A DNA stretch of 44,253 nt from Gammaproteobacteria bacterium (lineage in GTDB: Bacteria; Pseudomonadota; Gammaproteobacteria; Eutrophobiales; Eutrophobiaceae), in assembly GCA_028819495.1 (NCBI GenBank), contig JAPPLI010000029.1, positions 1 through 44,253 of the forward strand, written 5' to 3'. Positions 15,762 through 26,723 of this stretch are shown here, in pieces; within the stretch, counting starts at the first letter, position 1; every line of letters starts with the position of its first letter. The notes under the pieces are model-generated. The model searched no databases. It saw only the letters and a program-made list of their open reading frames with translations, and had not been told where the DNA came from. A program made the position numbers and the translations under genes.

Positions 15762-16232
15762 ATGTCGGAAGAAATTGCTGCGCAACTGGAGTTGAATCGC
15801 TTGATTCATGCCTCCGCTCGCTACCTGGACGACCATGATTTTCAGGCATACCTGGATCTGTACCGGGAAGAGGGTGTTTATTCGATTGTTACCAGGGCGC
15901 CGGAATTGCCCGAACCCATGGTCTGGATGCAACGCGACCGCACGGAATTGGACGAGCGCATCGCCGCCATGTCCGAACAGGAATGGGAGATAGCAGAGGT
16001 GGAACAGACCCGGGTAGTGTCCGTGGACCTGGTTGAAGTCAACGGACAGGCGGCGAATACTTCAAGCAGTTTCGCGCTGTACCATACCGGCGAAGAAGGG
16101 CTTACCTCATGCTACGCCGTGGGCCGTTATGACGATTGCTGGGGAAAGGATAGGGAGACGTGGAAATTGCTCAGCCGCCGGGTCGTGTTGAAGACCCGGC
16201 AACTTGGCATGCTTTCGCCATTACCGATATAG
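15762..16232 (+). CDS. Ring-hydroxylating oxygenase, beta subunit
   Basis: A 156-residue SnoaL/NTF2-like protein of the aromatic-ring-hydroxylating oxygenase beta family, which packs against the alpha subunits. Typical features are an N-terminal helix with NRLIHASARYLDDHDFQAYLDLYREEGVYSI (split here by helix turns), a middle region with MQRDRTELDERIAAM, and a C-terminal WKLLSRRVVLKTRQLGML, close to the family pattern for the last strands. The ATG at 15762 has GGAGCGGGAG immediately upstream; longer in-frame starts reach into the palindrome and are unlikely. It lies 19 bases after the alpha subunit stop. Confidence 0.85.
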   Translation: MSEEIAAQLELNRLIHASARYLDDHDFQAYLDLYREEGVYSIVTRAPELPEPMVWMQRDRTELDERIAAMSEQEWEIAEVEQTRVVSVDLVEVNGQAANTSSSFALYHTGEEGLTSCYAVGRYDDCWGKDRETWKLLSRRVVLKTRQLGMLSPLPI

Positions 16233-16248
16233 CGCGCATACCGACCTG

Positions 16249-16425
16249 TCAGGTGATGTACAGGCCAAGCACCAGCGCAACGACGACGGCCAGGCCCCAC
16301 TTCAGGAACTTAATATCTGATTTGATTTCGGACAGGTCTCCTTCCGCGGCGCGCTTTGCCTGGTCTTCACTGACGCCATCGATTTTTTTGAGGGCTTCAA
16401 AGAGTTCAACATTGACTGTGGTCAT
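16249..16425 (-). CDS. Small membrane protein, 58 residues
   Basis: A short gene found by translating the minus strand from the ATG at 16425 to the TGA at 16249. The product begins MTTVNVELFEALKKIDGVSE, continues with an acidic helix (EDQAKRAAEGDLSEIKSDIK) and ends with one membrane segment (FLKWGLAVVVALVLGLYIT). The layout, a short helix that may form a coiled coil followed by a C-terminal membrane anchor, resembles truncated DUF1640-like small proteins. A GGAGAA motif lies about 12 bases upstream. It sits between the end of the oxygenase beta gene and the end of the TonB-dependent receptor gene. Function unknown. Confidence 0.7.
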   Translation of the reverse strand: MTTVNVELFEALKKIDGVSEDQAKRAAEGDLSEIKSDIKFLKWGLAVVVALVLGLYIT

Positions 16426-16453
16426 TCTGTTAACGTTCTCCAGATATACGTGT

Positions 16454-18901
16454 TCAGAACCGGTATTCGCCGGTCAGGTACCAGGCAAAATCACGGGCCA
16501 GGACGTCGTTTTGCGTGCGCGCCGATCCCGAAAGCTCCGTGTAGATGATGCGGCGCTTGTCGAAGATATTATTCGCATGGAAGATAAGCGAATACTTGTC
16601 GTTGGCGCTGTCCCAGCCGAGGCTGGCATTCATCAGGCCGTGGGACTGCATCACGCTGCCCGGGTCGTTGGCCGGGTCAAAGAACACCTTGGTGCGGTAG
16701 TTGTAATCCACCCGCGCGATAATGGTACCCATGTCGCCCAGTCCGAATTCCTTGATGATCGAGGAGGCCAGCGACCAGCGCGGTACCTGCGGTAACCTGT
16801 CGCCCTTGGCCGGCCCGCCGGTGTTGAATACGGTGGGGTCGGACTTCGTGATCACCGCATCGAGGTGGCCGATGGCTACTTCAATGAACAAGGTGTCGAG
16901 CGGCGCCCAGCGCGATTCAATTTCGAAACCCTTGATCTCGCCCTCACCGGCATTGTCAAGCTGCGGCGCGATACCCTCGGGCGCCAGGGTTTCCAGTTGA
17001 ATGTCCGTGTAATCGGCATAGAAGGCGGCCACGTTCATGACAAAATTTCCCTGGTTATACTTGAAACCGATTTCGAATGACTCCACGAACTCCGGGTCGT
17101 AGGTGGGGGCCGCGGCGCCGAATACACCGGCATTACGCTGCTGCACGCCGCCGCTCTTGAACCCTTCCGAGTAGGTGAAATAGGTCATCAGGCTGTCGTT
17201 CCAGTCGTAGGAAACATTGGCCATGGGGGTCCAGTCGTCGGCCTTCAGGGTCGTGGTGCCGTCTGCTATCAGCTTTACCAGTATCCCGGGCGGGGCAAAC
17301 GAAGGAACCGCGGACTGAATATTCACCACGTCACTGGCGCCCATGGGAAAGTGAACACCGGGTGTACTGTACCTTCCGTCACTGGTGACGATGAAATCCT
17401 TGGTATCGTCTGTGTAGCGAATACCGGCAGTAACATGTAGCTTGTCCGTTACGTCAAACGTACCCTGGGCAAAGCCTGCGATACTCTCGTGGTCGAACGC
17501 GGCGCCGCTTTCTATATCAATCGAGGCAAAATCCACCGGGTTGTAGTTGTTGCCGTCTTCCGTGAAATAGAAGCCGCCTATGATCCATTGCAGGCGGTCG
17601 TTAACCGCCGTCCCCTGCAGTTGTATTTCCTGGGTGAACTGTTCCTGCTTGTAGATCACATCCCGCACCCAGGACAGGAAGAAAGGCGTGCTGTCGCCAT
17701 CATGGGCAAATTCACTGTCAACGTTACGGTAAGCGGTGATCGACTTGATTTGCAGGTTGTCCGAGAGTTGCCAGTCAACCGTGCCCGAGAACCCGTAGAC
17801 ATCGTGGTTGGAGTAGGTCGGCATGGTGCTGGTATTCTTGCCCAGGGCGATGGTGTTGGCATTGGCGCAATCCGGGTGGGTTCCCAGGACGTTCGCAGGG
17901 GTGGCATCGCAGTTACTGAAACTCCTGGCGAAAGGCGTCCCCGGGTTGTTGATGCCAGGGCCGCCGTTGGCCGGGTTAAGCGGCGAATTGGCGCCCAGCA
18001 GGAAATTATGGTTGAAAAGATTTGCCCCGGGTGAAGGGTCCACGGCGCGATTTGGATTTTCAGTCACCACACGGGCCTGGCCGTTTTCCCTGTCCCGTGA
18101 ATAGTCGCCGCTGATATTAACCTCGAAGTTGTTCGCCTGCCAGCGCAGGGCGCCGCGCAAGGCCAGGGTATCATCGTCTCCCGTATCCATACCATTCAGA
18201 GGGTTCACCACGAAACCGTCCTGGTCGAACTTGGCGACGGTGGCGCTCATGTAAAGGTTGTCGCTCATCGGGACATTGACCTTGCCGAGCACGTCGAGCC
18301 GGTCATCGATGCCGACTCTCACCCGTACCTTGCCTTCAAATTCCTCATGGGGTTTCTGGGTATGGATGGCGATGGCGCCGCCCGTGGTGTTACGGCCGAA
18401 CAGGGTGCCCTGGGGGCCGCGCAGGACTTCGACGCGGTCTATATCGATGATATCCAGCACTGAACCGATGCTGCGGGCGTAATAGACGCCGTCCACGTAG
18501 ATGCCCACGCCCGGGTCGGCGGATGGCAGGAAGTCCCGTTGCCCGACGCCGCGCAGGAACACGGCTGCGCTGTTGCCGCCGCCGCCGTTGGTGTTGATAT
18601 TGTCGAATGACATGTTGGGCGTCAGCCCGGCGATTTCATCGATGCGCTGGACCCCGCGCGCCTCCAGGCTCTCGCCGCTGAACACGGATACCGCGATAGG
18701 GGTATCCTGCAAGCCCTCCTCCCGTTTCCTGGCGGTAACGGTGATTTCTTCCATCAGCGCGTCGATGCCGCTTTCCTGGGCATGGATAACGCTGCCCGAT
18801 TGCAACAGGAACGGCAACGCAAGAATTGCCGCCGATATAAAACGCCTGGAAGTTGATATGGTCCGATAACCTGTGTTACCGATTGCCCCTGAATTATCCA
18901 T
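16454..18901 (-). CDS. TonB-dependent outer-membrane receptor
   Basis: An 815-residue receptor. A signal peptide (FISAAILALPFLLQSGSVIHA) is followed by a TonB-box-like EEITVTARKREEGLQDTPIA, a plug domain with DEIAGLTPNMSF, IYVDGVYYARS and VLRGPQGTLFGRNTTGGAI, and a beta-barrel ending in a terminal phenylalanine (YLTGEYRF). This subtype is common in gammaproteobacteria and sphingomonads that take up hydrophobic or aromatic compounds or glycans, and is not clearly a siderophore receptor. The ATG at 18901 has GGGGTAA upstream and gives a proper signal peptide; the longer reading to 18967 does not. A TTGTAACAA motif at 18936-18944 also occurs upstream of the second receptor. Confidence 0.93.
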   Translation of the reverse strand: MDNSGAIGNTGYRTISTSRRFISAAILALPFLLQSGSVIHAQESGIDALMEEITVTARKREEGLQDTPIAVSVFSGESLEARGVQRIDEIAGLTPNMSFDNINTNGGGGNSAAVFLRGVGQRDFLPSADPGVGIYVDGVYYARSIGSVLDIIDIDRVEVLRGPQGTLFGRNTTGGAIAIHTQKPHEEFEGKVRVRVGIDDRLDVLGKVNVPMSDNLYMSATVAKFDQDGFVVNPLNGMDTGDDDTLALRGALRWQANNFEVNISGDYSRDRENGQARVVTENPNRAVDPSPGANLFNHNFLLGANSPLNPANGGPGINNPGTPFARSFSNCDATPANVLGTHPDCANANTIALGKNTSTMPTYSNHDVYGFSGTVDWQLSDNLQIKSITAYRNVDSEFAHDGDSTPFFLSWVRDVIYKQEQFTQEIQLQGTAVNDRLQWIIGGFYFTEDGNNYNPVDFASIDIESGAAFDHESIAGFAQGTFDVTDKLHVTAGIRYTDDTKDFIVTSDGRYSTPGVHFPMGASDVVNIQSAVPSFAPPGILVKLIADGTTTLKADDWTPMANVSYDWNDSLMTYFTYSEGFKSGGVQQRNAGVFGAAAPTYDPEFVESFEIGFKYNQGNFVMNVAAFYADYTDIQLETLAPEGIAPQLDNAGEGEIKGFEIESRWAPLDTLFIEVAIGHLDAVITKSDPTVFNTGGPAKGDRLPQVPRWSLASSIIKEFGLGDMGTIIARVDYNYRTKVFFDPANDPGSVMQSHGLMNASLGWDSANDKYSLIFHANNIFDKRRIIYTELSGSARTQNDVLARDFAWYLTGEYRF

Positions 18902-18935
18902 TACTTTACCCCATTGGTTTAAACATAAAACAAAA

Positions 18936-18944
18936 TTGTAACAA
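18936..18944. promoter_or_regulatory. TTGTAACAA motif upstream of receptor 1
   Basis: A short inverted repeat, TTGT-A-ACAA, 35 bases upstream of the receptor start and embedded in an AT-rich region (ATTGTAACAATTA). The same nine bases lie 26 bases upstream of the second receptor at 39579-39587. It may be a shared operator, but a nine-base match can arise by chance. Confidence 0.35.
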
Positions 18945-19060
18945 TTACAGATAATTTCAGTCAACAAAAAAGAAACATTTGAGGAGTATCCGCAACGGCA
19001 CTTTTCTTTTTCGGTAATAACTCTTAATATTTACCGGAATTAATCCATTCTTTGTAAAGC

Positions 19061-21379
19061 GTGAAGCAGGCATCGAAAAAAAGGCAACCCGGCACGGTTT
19101 CAGGGATAGAGGTCGTACGGTATATCAAGGAAATCAGTTTCATTTTCATGGTGGCCGGCGCGCTGTTCATCGCCCTGTCGTTATTTACCTACCATCCTGC
19201 CGACCCTGGCTGGACACAGGCGTTCAGCGTCACTGAAATCCATAATGACGGGGGAATCGTCGGCGCCTGGATCGCCAACGTCCTGCTTTACCTGTTCGGT
19301 TACCCGGGTTACCTGTTCCCCCTGGTGTTTATCTTTGACGGCTGGCGCATCTTCAAATCACGCCGGGACGATACGACTGCCTCCCGGCTCCTGGTTGCGC
19401 TGAGGGTATTCGGGTTTATCCTGCTGTTTTGCGGCTGTTGTGCGCTGGCATGGTTGCATATCGGCGCAGGCGGGGGCCTGCCGGAACACCTGCCGGACCA
19501 GGCCAGCAGCGCCGGCGGGATATTGGGTCTTGCCCTGGGTCCGTTCCTGTTTGACGTATTCGGCTATGCAGGCAGCAGCCTGTTGATGCTCGCCATGTTG
19601 CTGGCGGGCATGACATTGTATTCCGGTATGTCATGGTTGTGGCTGATCGAAAAAACCGGATATATTACATTAAGAACTATAGATAAAATAATAAGTTATT
19701 CGGATAAAATAACGCAATATATTAAATCCATGGAGGTCAAAAAAGAGCGGGTGGAACTGGTCCGCACCCAGCAGAGAAAAGTCAGGGACAGGCCCCCGCC
19801 GCGCATCGAGCCCGTCATCAGCAAGGTGGAAACCAGCGCCCGCGCAGAGGCGGAGAGACAGGAACCCCTGTTCGAGATGCCGGCTGATTCGGCATTGCCG
19901 CCACTGAACCTGCTGGACCAGCCCACACCTTCCCCGGGCAGGTATTCGGAAGCGACTCTCGAAGCCATGTCGCGCCAGGTGGAACTCAAACTGCTGGATT
20001 TCAATATCCAGGTGGACGTTGTGGCGGTCAACCCGGGTCCCGTGATTACCCGGTTCGAGCTGCAACCGGCGCCGGGAGTGAAGGGCAGCCAGATCAGCAA
20101 CCTGTCCAAGGACCTGGCCAGGTCGCTGTCGGTGGTCAGCGTGCGCGTCGTCGACGTGATCCCCGGCAAATCCGTCATCGGGCTGGAAATACCCAACACC
20201 AGCCGGGAACTGGTCACCCTGAACGAGATACTGAGTTCCAAGGAATATGAAGAACTCCATTCGACTACGGTGCTGGGTCTGGGTAAAGACATCAGCGGCC
20301 ATCCTGTGGTCATGGACCTCAGCCGCATGCCGCACCTGCTGGTTGCCGGCACCACCGGGTCGGGCAAGTCGGTCGCCATCAACGCCATGATCCTGAGCCT
20401 GCTGTACAAGTCTCCCCCGAAAAAAATCCGCCTGATCATGATCGACCCGAAGATGCTGGAACTGTCCGTGTACGAGGGCATCCCCCATTTATTGACCCCG
20501 GTGGTCACGGACATGAAGGAAGCTGCAAACGCCCTGCGCTGGTGCGTGTCCGAGATGGAACGCCGTTACCGGTTGATGGCGACGCTGGGTGTGCGCAATA
20601 TCAACGGCTATAACAAGAAGATCAATGAAGCGGCAAGCCGCCGCCAGCCGTTGACGGATCCGTTCCATACGCCCGTCGACGACGAAGATGAAGCCCCGGC
20701 ACTGGAAGAACTGCCCTATATCGTCATCCTCATCGACGAACTGGCGGACATGATGATGACGGTGGGAAAGAAGGTGGAGGAACTGATTGCCAGGCTGGCG
20801 CAGAAGGCCCGGGCCTCGGGCATCCACCTGATCCTGGCCACGCAGCGCCCGTCCGTGGATGTTATCACGGGCCTGATAAAGGCCAATATCCCCTGCCGGA
20901 TTGCATTCCAGGTGTCTTCCAAGGTGGATTCGCGCACCATCCTGGATCAAATGGGCGCCGAAAACCTGCTCGGGAACGGGGATATGCTGTTCCTGCCGCC
21001 CGGCACCAGCGTGCCGATACGGGTGCACGGCGCCTTTGTCGATGACCATGAGGTGCACAAGGTCGTTGAAAACATCAAGAGTCGAGGCGGCCCGAACTAC
21101 ATGAATGACATCACCCTGGACCAGGGTGGCGGTGACGCAGCGCCCATTCCGGGCCTGGAGCCTGTCTCTGATGACGCCGACCCGCTTTACGACGAGGCCG
21201 TCCGGATCGTGACGGAAACCCGCAAGACGTCCATTTCCTATATCCAGCGCAGGCTCAAGATCGGTTATAACCGCGCCGCCAGGATCGTCGAGGAGATGGA
21301 AGCCAGCGGCCTGGTCGGTCCGCTGGAAGCCAACGGCAGCCGGGAAATCCTGGCCGGGCCGCCACCGCCGGTGGATTGA
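19061..21379 (+). CDS. ftsK: DNA translocase FtsK
   Basis: A 772-residue septal DNA pump that moves the chromosome termini and activates XerCD recombination at division. The N-terminal domain (residues 20-200) has four membrane segments. The linker (about 200-290) is very short compared with the several hundred residues of E. coli FtsK. The motor follows, with Walker [10 protein letters not shown] (429-437), Walker [14 protein letters not shown] and [20 protein letters not shown]. The C-terminal gamma winged helix contains [22 protein letters not shown], which reads KOPS sites. Translation probably begins at the GTG at 19061; no strong ribosome site is seen. It heads the ftsK-lolA-rarA-serS block. 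Confidence 0.95.
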   Translation: MKQASKKRQPGTVSGIEVVRYIKEISFIFMVAGALFIALSLFTYHPADPGWTQAFSVTEIHNDGGIVGAWIANVLLYLFGYPGYLFPLVFIFDGWRIFKSRRDDTTASRLLVALRVFGFILLFCGCCALAWLHIGAGGGLPEHLPDQASSAGGILGLALGPFLFDVFGYAGSSLLMLAMLLAGMTLYSGMSWLWLIEKTGYITLRTIDKIISYSDKITQYIKSMEVKKERVELVRTQQRKVRDRPPPRIEPVISKVETSARAEAERQEPLFEMPADSALPPLNLLDQPTPSPGRYSEATLEAMSRQVELKLLDFNIQVDVVAVNPGPVITRFELQPAPGVKGSQISNLSKDLARSLSVVSVRVVDVIPGKSVIGLEIPNTSRELVTLNEILSSKEYEELHSTTVLGLGKDISGHPVVMDLSRMPHLLVAGTTGSGKSVAINAMILSLLYKSPPKKIRLIMIDPKMLELSVYEGIPHLLTPVVTDMKEAANALRWCVSEMERRYRLMATLGVRNINGYNKKINEAASRRQPLTDPFHTPVDDEDEAPALEELPYIVILIDELADMMMTVGKKVEELIARLAQKARASGIHLILATQRPSVDVITGLIKANIPCRIAFQVSSKVDSRTILDQMGAENLLGNGDMLFLPPGTSVPIRVHGAFVDDHEVHKVVENIKSRGGPNYMNDITLDQGGGDAAPIPGLEPVSDDADPLYDEAVRIVTETRKTSISYIQRRLKIGYNRAARIVEEMEASGLVGPLEANGSREILAGPPPPVD

Positions 21380-21387
21380 TTTTATTC

Positions 21388-21547
21388 ACATGGATGCACA
21401 GGATATACAGGATGTTTTTTTGTCGTGTCAGTGTGGGGAAAGACACATTCTGTCGTATTAATTCTCCAGGACTTAATCAGACACCGTAATTGGGAGGCCT
21501 TTTGAAACAAACCATCATAAAATCCTGTCTATCCTGTGCATCCATGT
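21388..21547. repeat. Long inverted repeat spanning the lolA start
   Basis: Arms of 26 bases at 21388-21413 and 21522-21547 are reverse complements with one mismatch. They are built on ATCCTGT and GTGCATCCATGT units. The intervening 108 bases hold the intergenic region, the lolA ribosome site and its first codons. The right arm is translated as part of the LolA signal peptide. Confidence 0.85.
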
Positions 21548-22140
21548 TGATTCTTTCACTGGCCGTGAACGCGGCGGCAGACAATCCGCTGGAGGTGTTT
21601 CTCGACGGCCTGGCTACCTTCTCGGCGGATTTTGAGCAGGTGCTGCTCGACAGTTCCGGCGAAACGCTGGAGGTAACCAGGGGCGCGCTGAGATTGCGCC
21701 GTCCCGGCATGTTTTACTGGCTGTATAACGAACCGTACGTCCAGGAAATCATCAGCGACGGTAGCAGCCTCTGGGTTTACGAGGAGGACCTGGAGCAGGT
21801 TACCGTCAGTGACGTATCCGACGCCGTGGAGGATACCCCGGCGCTGATTTTCAGCGGCGATAACGATCCCGGCGAATATTATGTTATTGAGGAACTGGAA
21901 AGCGGGGAAGGAGGCACGGTGGTGGAGTTGACCCCGAAGAACCCGGAATCTTACTACCGCTTGCTGCGCCTGGTGTTCTCGGGCGATGAACTGGCCGGTA
22001 TGGCGCTGTTCGATAACCTGGGGCAGACGTTGTTTATCTCCTTTACGAATGCCGTGCGCAATCTTGAATTGAAAAAAGAGCTGTTTACGTTTTCTCCCAC
22101 TGACGAAACGGAAGTCATCGATGCAAGGCAACCGCATTAA
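21502..22140 (+). CDS. lolA: Outer-membrane lipoprotein carrier protein
   Basis: A 212-residue periplasmic chaperone that carries lipoproteins from the LolCDE complex to LolB at the outer membrane. The product begins with a signal peptide ([20 protein letters not shown]), then shows LolA features: [54 protein letters not shown] and a C-terminal [14 protein letters not shown] chose the TTG at 21502, which has GGGAGG seven bases upstream; no ATG fits. Part of the signal peptide is encoded by the right arm of the inverted repeat at 21522-21547. Gene order ftsK-lolA-rarA supports the assignment. Confidence 0.92.
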   Translation: MKQTIIKSCLSCASMLILSLAVNAAADNPLEVFLDGLATFSADFEQVLLDSSGETLEVTRGALRLRRPGMFYWLYNEPYVQEIISDGSSLWVYEEDLEQVTVSDVSDAVEDTPALIFSGDNDPGEYYVIEELESGEGGTVVELTPKNPESYYRLLRLVFSGDELAGMALFDNLGQTLFISFTNAVRNLELKKELFTFSPTDETEVIDARQPH

Positions 22141-22151
22141 CACACATTATC

Positions 22152-24801
<2,650 letters not shown>

Positions 24802-24807
24802 GAAGCA

Positions 24808-24824
24808 GGGGACAGGTTTAAATT
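24808..24824. repeat. Half copy of the GGGGACGG-type repeat
   Basis: GGGGACAGGTTTAAATT resembles the left half of the palindrome at 15713-15736. It directly precedes repeat copy 5, as if two repeat families had inserted side by side. Confidence 0.6.
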
Positions 24825-24827
24825 GGT

Positions 24828-24893
24828 GGGGTCAGAGTAAAATCGTCACCATCGTGGCCGATGGCGGGATCGGGGTGATTTTACTCTGACCCC
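24828..24893. repeat. GGGGTCAGAGTAA palindromic repeat, copy 5
   Basis: GGGGTCAGAGTAAAATC at the left faces GATTTTACTCTGACCCC at the right, with a partly paired interior (CGTCACC / CGGGGT). It lies between the convergent serS and pntB genes, five bases from the pntB stop, and could terminate transcription from both sides. Confidence 0.88.
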
Positions 24894-24897
24894 TGAA

Positions 24898-26262
24898 TTA
24901 TGAACTGAACTCCCGCACCAGCGCGCCGATGGACTCCTTGGCGTCCCCGAACAGCATGCGGGTGTTCTCCCCGAAGAACAGCGGGTTGTCGACACCGGCA
25001 AAACCTGCCGCCATTGAACGCTTGAGCACGAATACCGTCTTTGCGTAATCCACGTTGATGATGGGCATGCCGTATATGGGGCTGTCCTCCATCTCCCGGG
25101 CCGCCGGGTTGACCACGTCGTTGGCGCCGATGACGATGGCGACGTCCATCATCTCCATGCGCGGGTTGATGTCCTCCATCTCGATAAGCAGGTCGTAGGG
25201 CACGTCCGCTTCCGCCAGCAGCACGTTCATGTGTCCGGGCATGCGTCCCGCAACCGGGTGAATGGCGTAGCTGACTTCCGCGCCATTGTTTTCCAGCAGT
25301 TCCTGCAGTTCCTTGACTACGTGCTGGGCCTGGGCGACGGCCATGCCGTAACCGGGCACCACGACGACACTGCTGGCCGCTTCAAGAATGTAGTAAGCGT
25401 CATCCGGCGTAATGGGCTTCACTTCGCCTTCCACCTTGGCCAGGGACGTTTTCACCGCGCCGAAACCGCTGAACAGGACGTTGGCCAGTGAGCGGTTCAT
25501 GGCCTTGCACATGATGTTGGTGAGGATGATGCCGGTGGCGCCCACCAGGGAACCGGCAACGATCAGAATGTTGTTGTTGATGGCGAAACCCGCGGCGCAC
25601 GCGGCCAGGCCGGAGTAGCTGTTCAGCAGGGAGATCACGACGGGCATGTCCGCGCCGCCGATGGGGATCACCGCCATAACGCCGAACACGAACGACAGGG
25701 CGATGAGGACATACAGCAAGGTGGTGTTCGACGGGTCCATGCAGAACATCACGCCGACTACGACGATAGCGGTCAGCAACAGGCTGTTGAAGGTGCGTTG
25801 TCCGGCGAAGATGTAGGGGCGCCCGGGGATGCTCTCGCTCAGTTTTCCGAAAGCGATGAGGCTGCCGGTAAACGTCAGGCCGCCGATCAGGATCGACAGG
25901 AAGATGGTTACGACGGTAAAAGTTGACACTGCGCCTGAATGCAGTGCCGCCCAACCGACGAACAGGCTGGCGATACCGCCGAAACCGTTGAATATCGCCA
26001 CCATCTCCGGCATTGCAGTCATGGCTACCAGGCGCGCTGCGAATGCGCCGATGACGCCACCGATTATCAGGCCGAGGGCAATCCAGCGGAAATCGACGAT
26101 GGAATGGTCCAGCAGGGTAACTACTATGGCGAGCAGCATGCCCAGCGCGGACACCAGGTTGCCGTTACGCGCGGTGGCCGGCGAGCTCAGCATCTTCAGG
26201 CCGAATATGAACAGGACGGCCGAAGCGACGTAAGACAGGTTGATCAGCAGTGCATTACTCAT
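24898..26262 (-). CDS. pntB: NAD(P) transhydrogenase subunit beta
   Basis: A 454-residue subunit of the proton-translocating transhydrogenase, which uses the proton gradient to reduce NADP with NADH. The N-terminal half has about nine membrane helices (LSYVASAVLFIFGLKMLSSP, GGVIGAFAARLVAMTAMPEM). The C-terminal half is the NADP-binding domain III, with VVVPGYGMAVAQAQHVV (the GYGxAVAQ loop), VSYAIHPVAGRMPGHMNVLL and VIGANDVVNPAA. It overlaps pntAb by four bases and is the last gene of the pntAa-pntAb-pntB operon. Confidence 0.96.
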   Translation of the reverse strand: MSNALLINLSYVASAVLFIFGLKMLSSPATARNGNLVSALGMLLAIVVTLLDHSIVDFRWIALGLIIGGVIGAFAARLVAMTAMPEMVAIFNGFGGIASLFVGWAALHSGAVSTFTVVTIFLSILIGGLTFTGSLIAFGKLSESIPGRPYIFAGQRTFNSLLLTAIVVVGVMFCMDPSNTTLLYVLIALSFVFGVMAVIPIGGADMPVVISLLNSYSGLAACAAGFAINNNILIVAGSLVGATGIILTNIMCKAMNRSLANVLFSGFGAVKTSLAKVEGEVKPITPDDAYYILEAASSVVVVPGYGMAVAQAQHVVKELQELLENNGAEVSYAIHPVAGRMPGHMNVLLAEADVPYDLLIEMEDINPRMEMMDVAIVIGANDVVNPAAREMEDSPIYGMPIINVDYAKTVFVLKRSMAAGFAGVDNPLFFGENTRMLFGDAKESIGALVREFSS

Positions 26263-26549
26263 TGGTCGCCACCTTCCTTCTTCTTGAACATGGACAGCAT
26301 GCGGTTGGTCACCATGTAACCGCCGACCACGTTGATGGAGGCGAAAGTCACACCCAGGGTGCCAAGAATAGTGGACATCTCGGCGCTGCCGGCGCCGGCC
26401 GAGGTCAGGGCGCCGACCAGGGTGATGCCTGAGATGGCGTTGGCCCCGGACATCAGCGGCGTATGCAGGGTGGCGGGTACTTTACTGATCAGCTCAAAGC
26501 CCAGAAATATGGCCAGTACCAGGATGAATGTCAGGTATACGGCTTCCAT
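26259..26549 (-). CDS. NAD(P) transhydrogenase subunit alpha, membrane part (PntAb)
   Basis: A 96-residue membrane subunit of the split-alpha transhydrogenase. It has about three to four helices, with FLGFELISKVPATLHTPLMS (the motif around VPxxLHTPLMSG is diagnostic), GANAISGITLVGAL and GTLGVTFASINVVGGYMVTNRML. The ATG at 26549 is preceded by AAGGAG; the longer reading to 26630 runs into the hairpin array and is not translated sensibly. It stands between pntAa and pntB, and the 168-base gap before it is almost filled by that array. Confidence 0.95.
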   Translation of the reverse strand: MEAVYLTFILVLAIFLGFELISKVPATLHTPLMSGANAISGITLVGALTSAGAGSAEMSTILGTLGVTFASINVVGGYMVTNRMLSMFKKKEGGDQ

Positions 26550-26578
26550 TGATAACTCCTTAGCGTTGCAGGTTCTCA

Positions 26579-26723
26579 GGGCGCCTCCGAAAATCGGAGG
26601 CGCCCGTGTAGCACAGGGACGTGCTGCCATTTTTAATCACGTAAGTGATTGAAAATGAAGGAAACGGAAAATCGCACTTTTCCGTTTCCGTCTCTAAAAA
26701 TGCCTTGGATGGCATTTTTAGAG
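26579..26723. repeat. Five-hairpin structured array, copy B
   Basis: Five consecutive inverted repeats: 26579-26605 (12-bp stem, loop AAA), 26610-26625 (5 bp, loop AGGGAC), 26629-26656 (12 bp with one G-T pair, loop GTAA), 26660-26689 (12 bp, loop TCGCAC) and 26692-26723 (13 bp, loop TTGGAT). They are followed by GTTCC. Order and loops match copy A at 7023-7169, but the stem sequences differ. The array lies inside the pnt operon between pntAa and pntAb. Confidence 0.9.
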
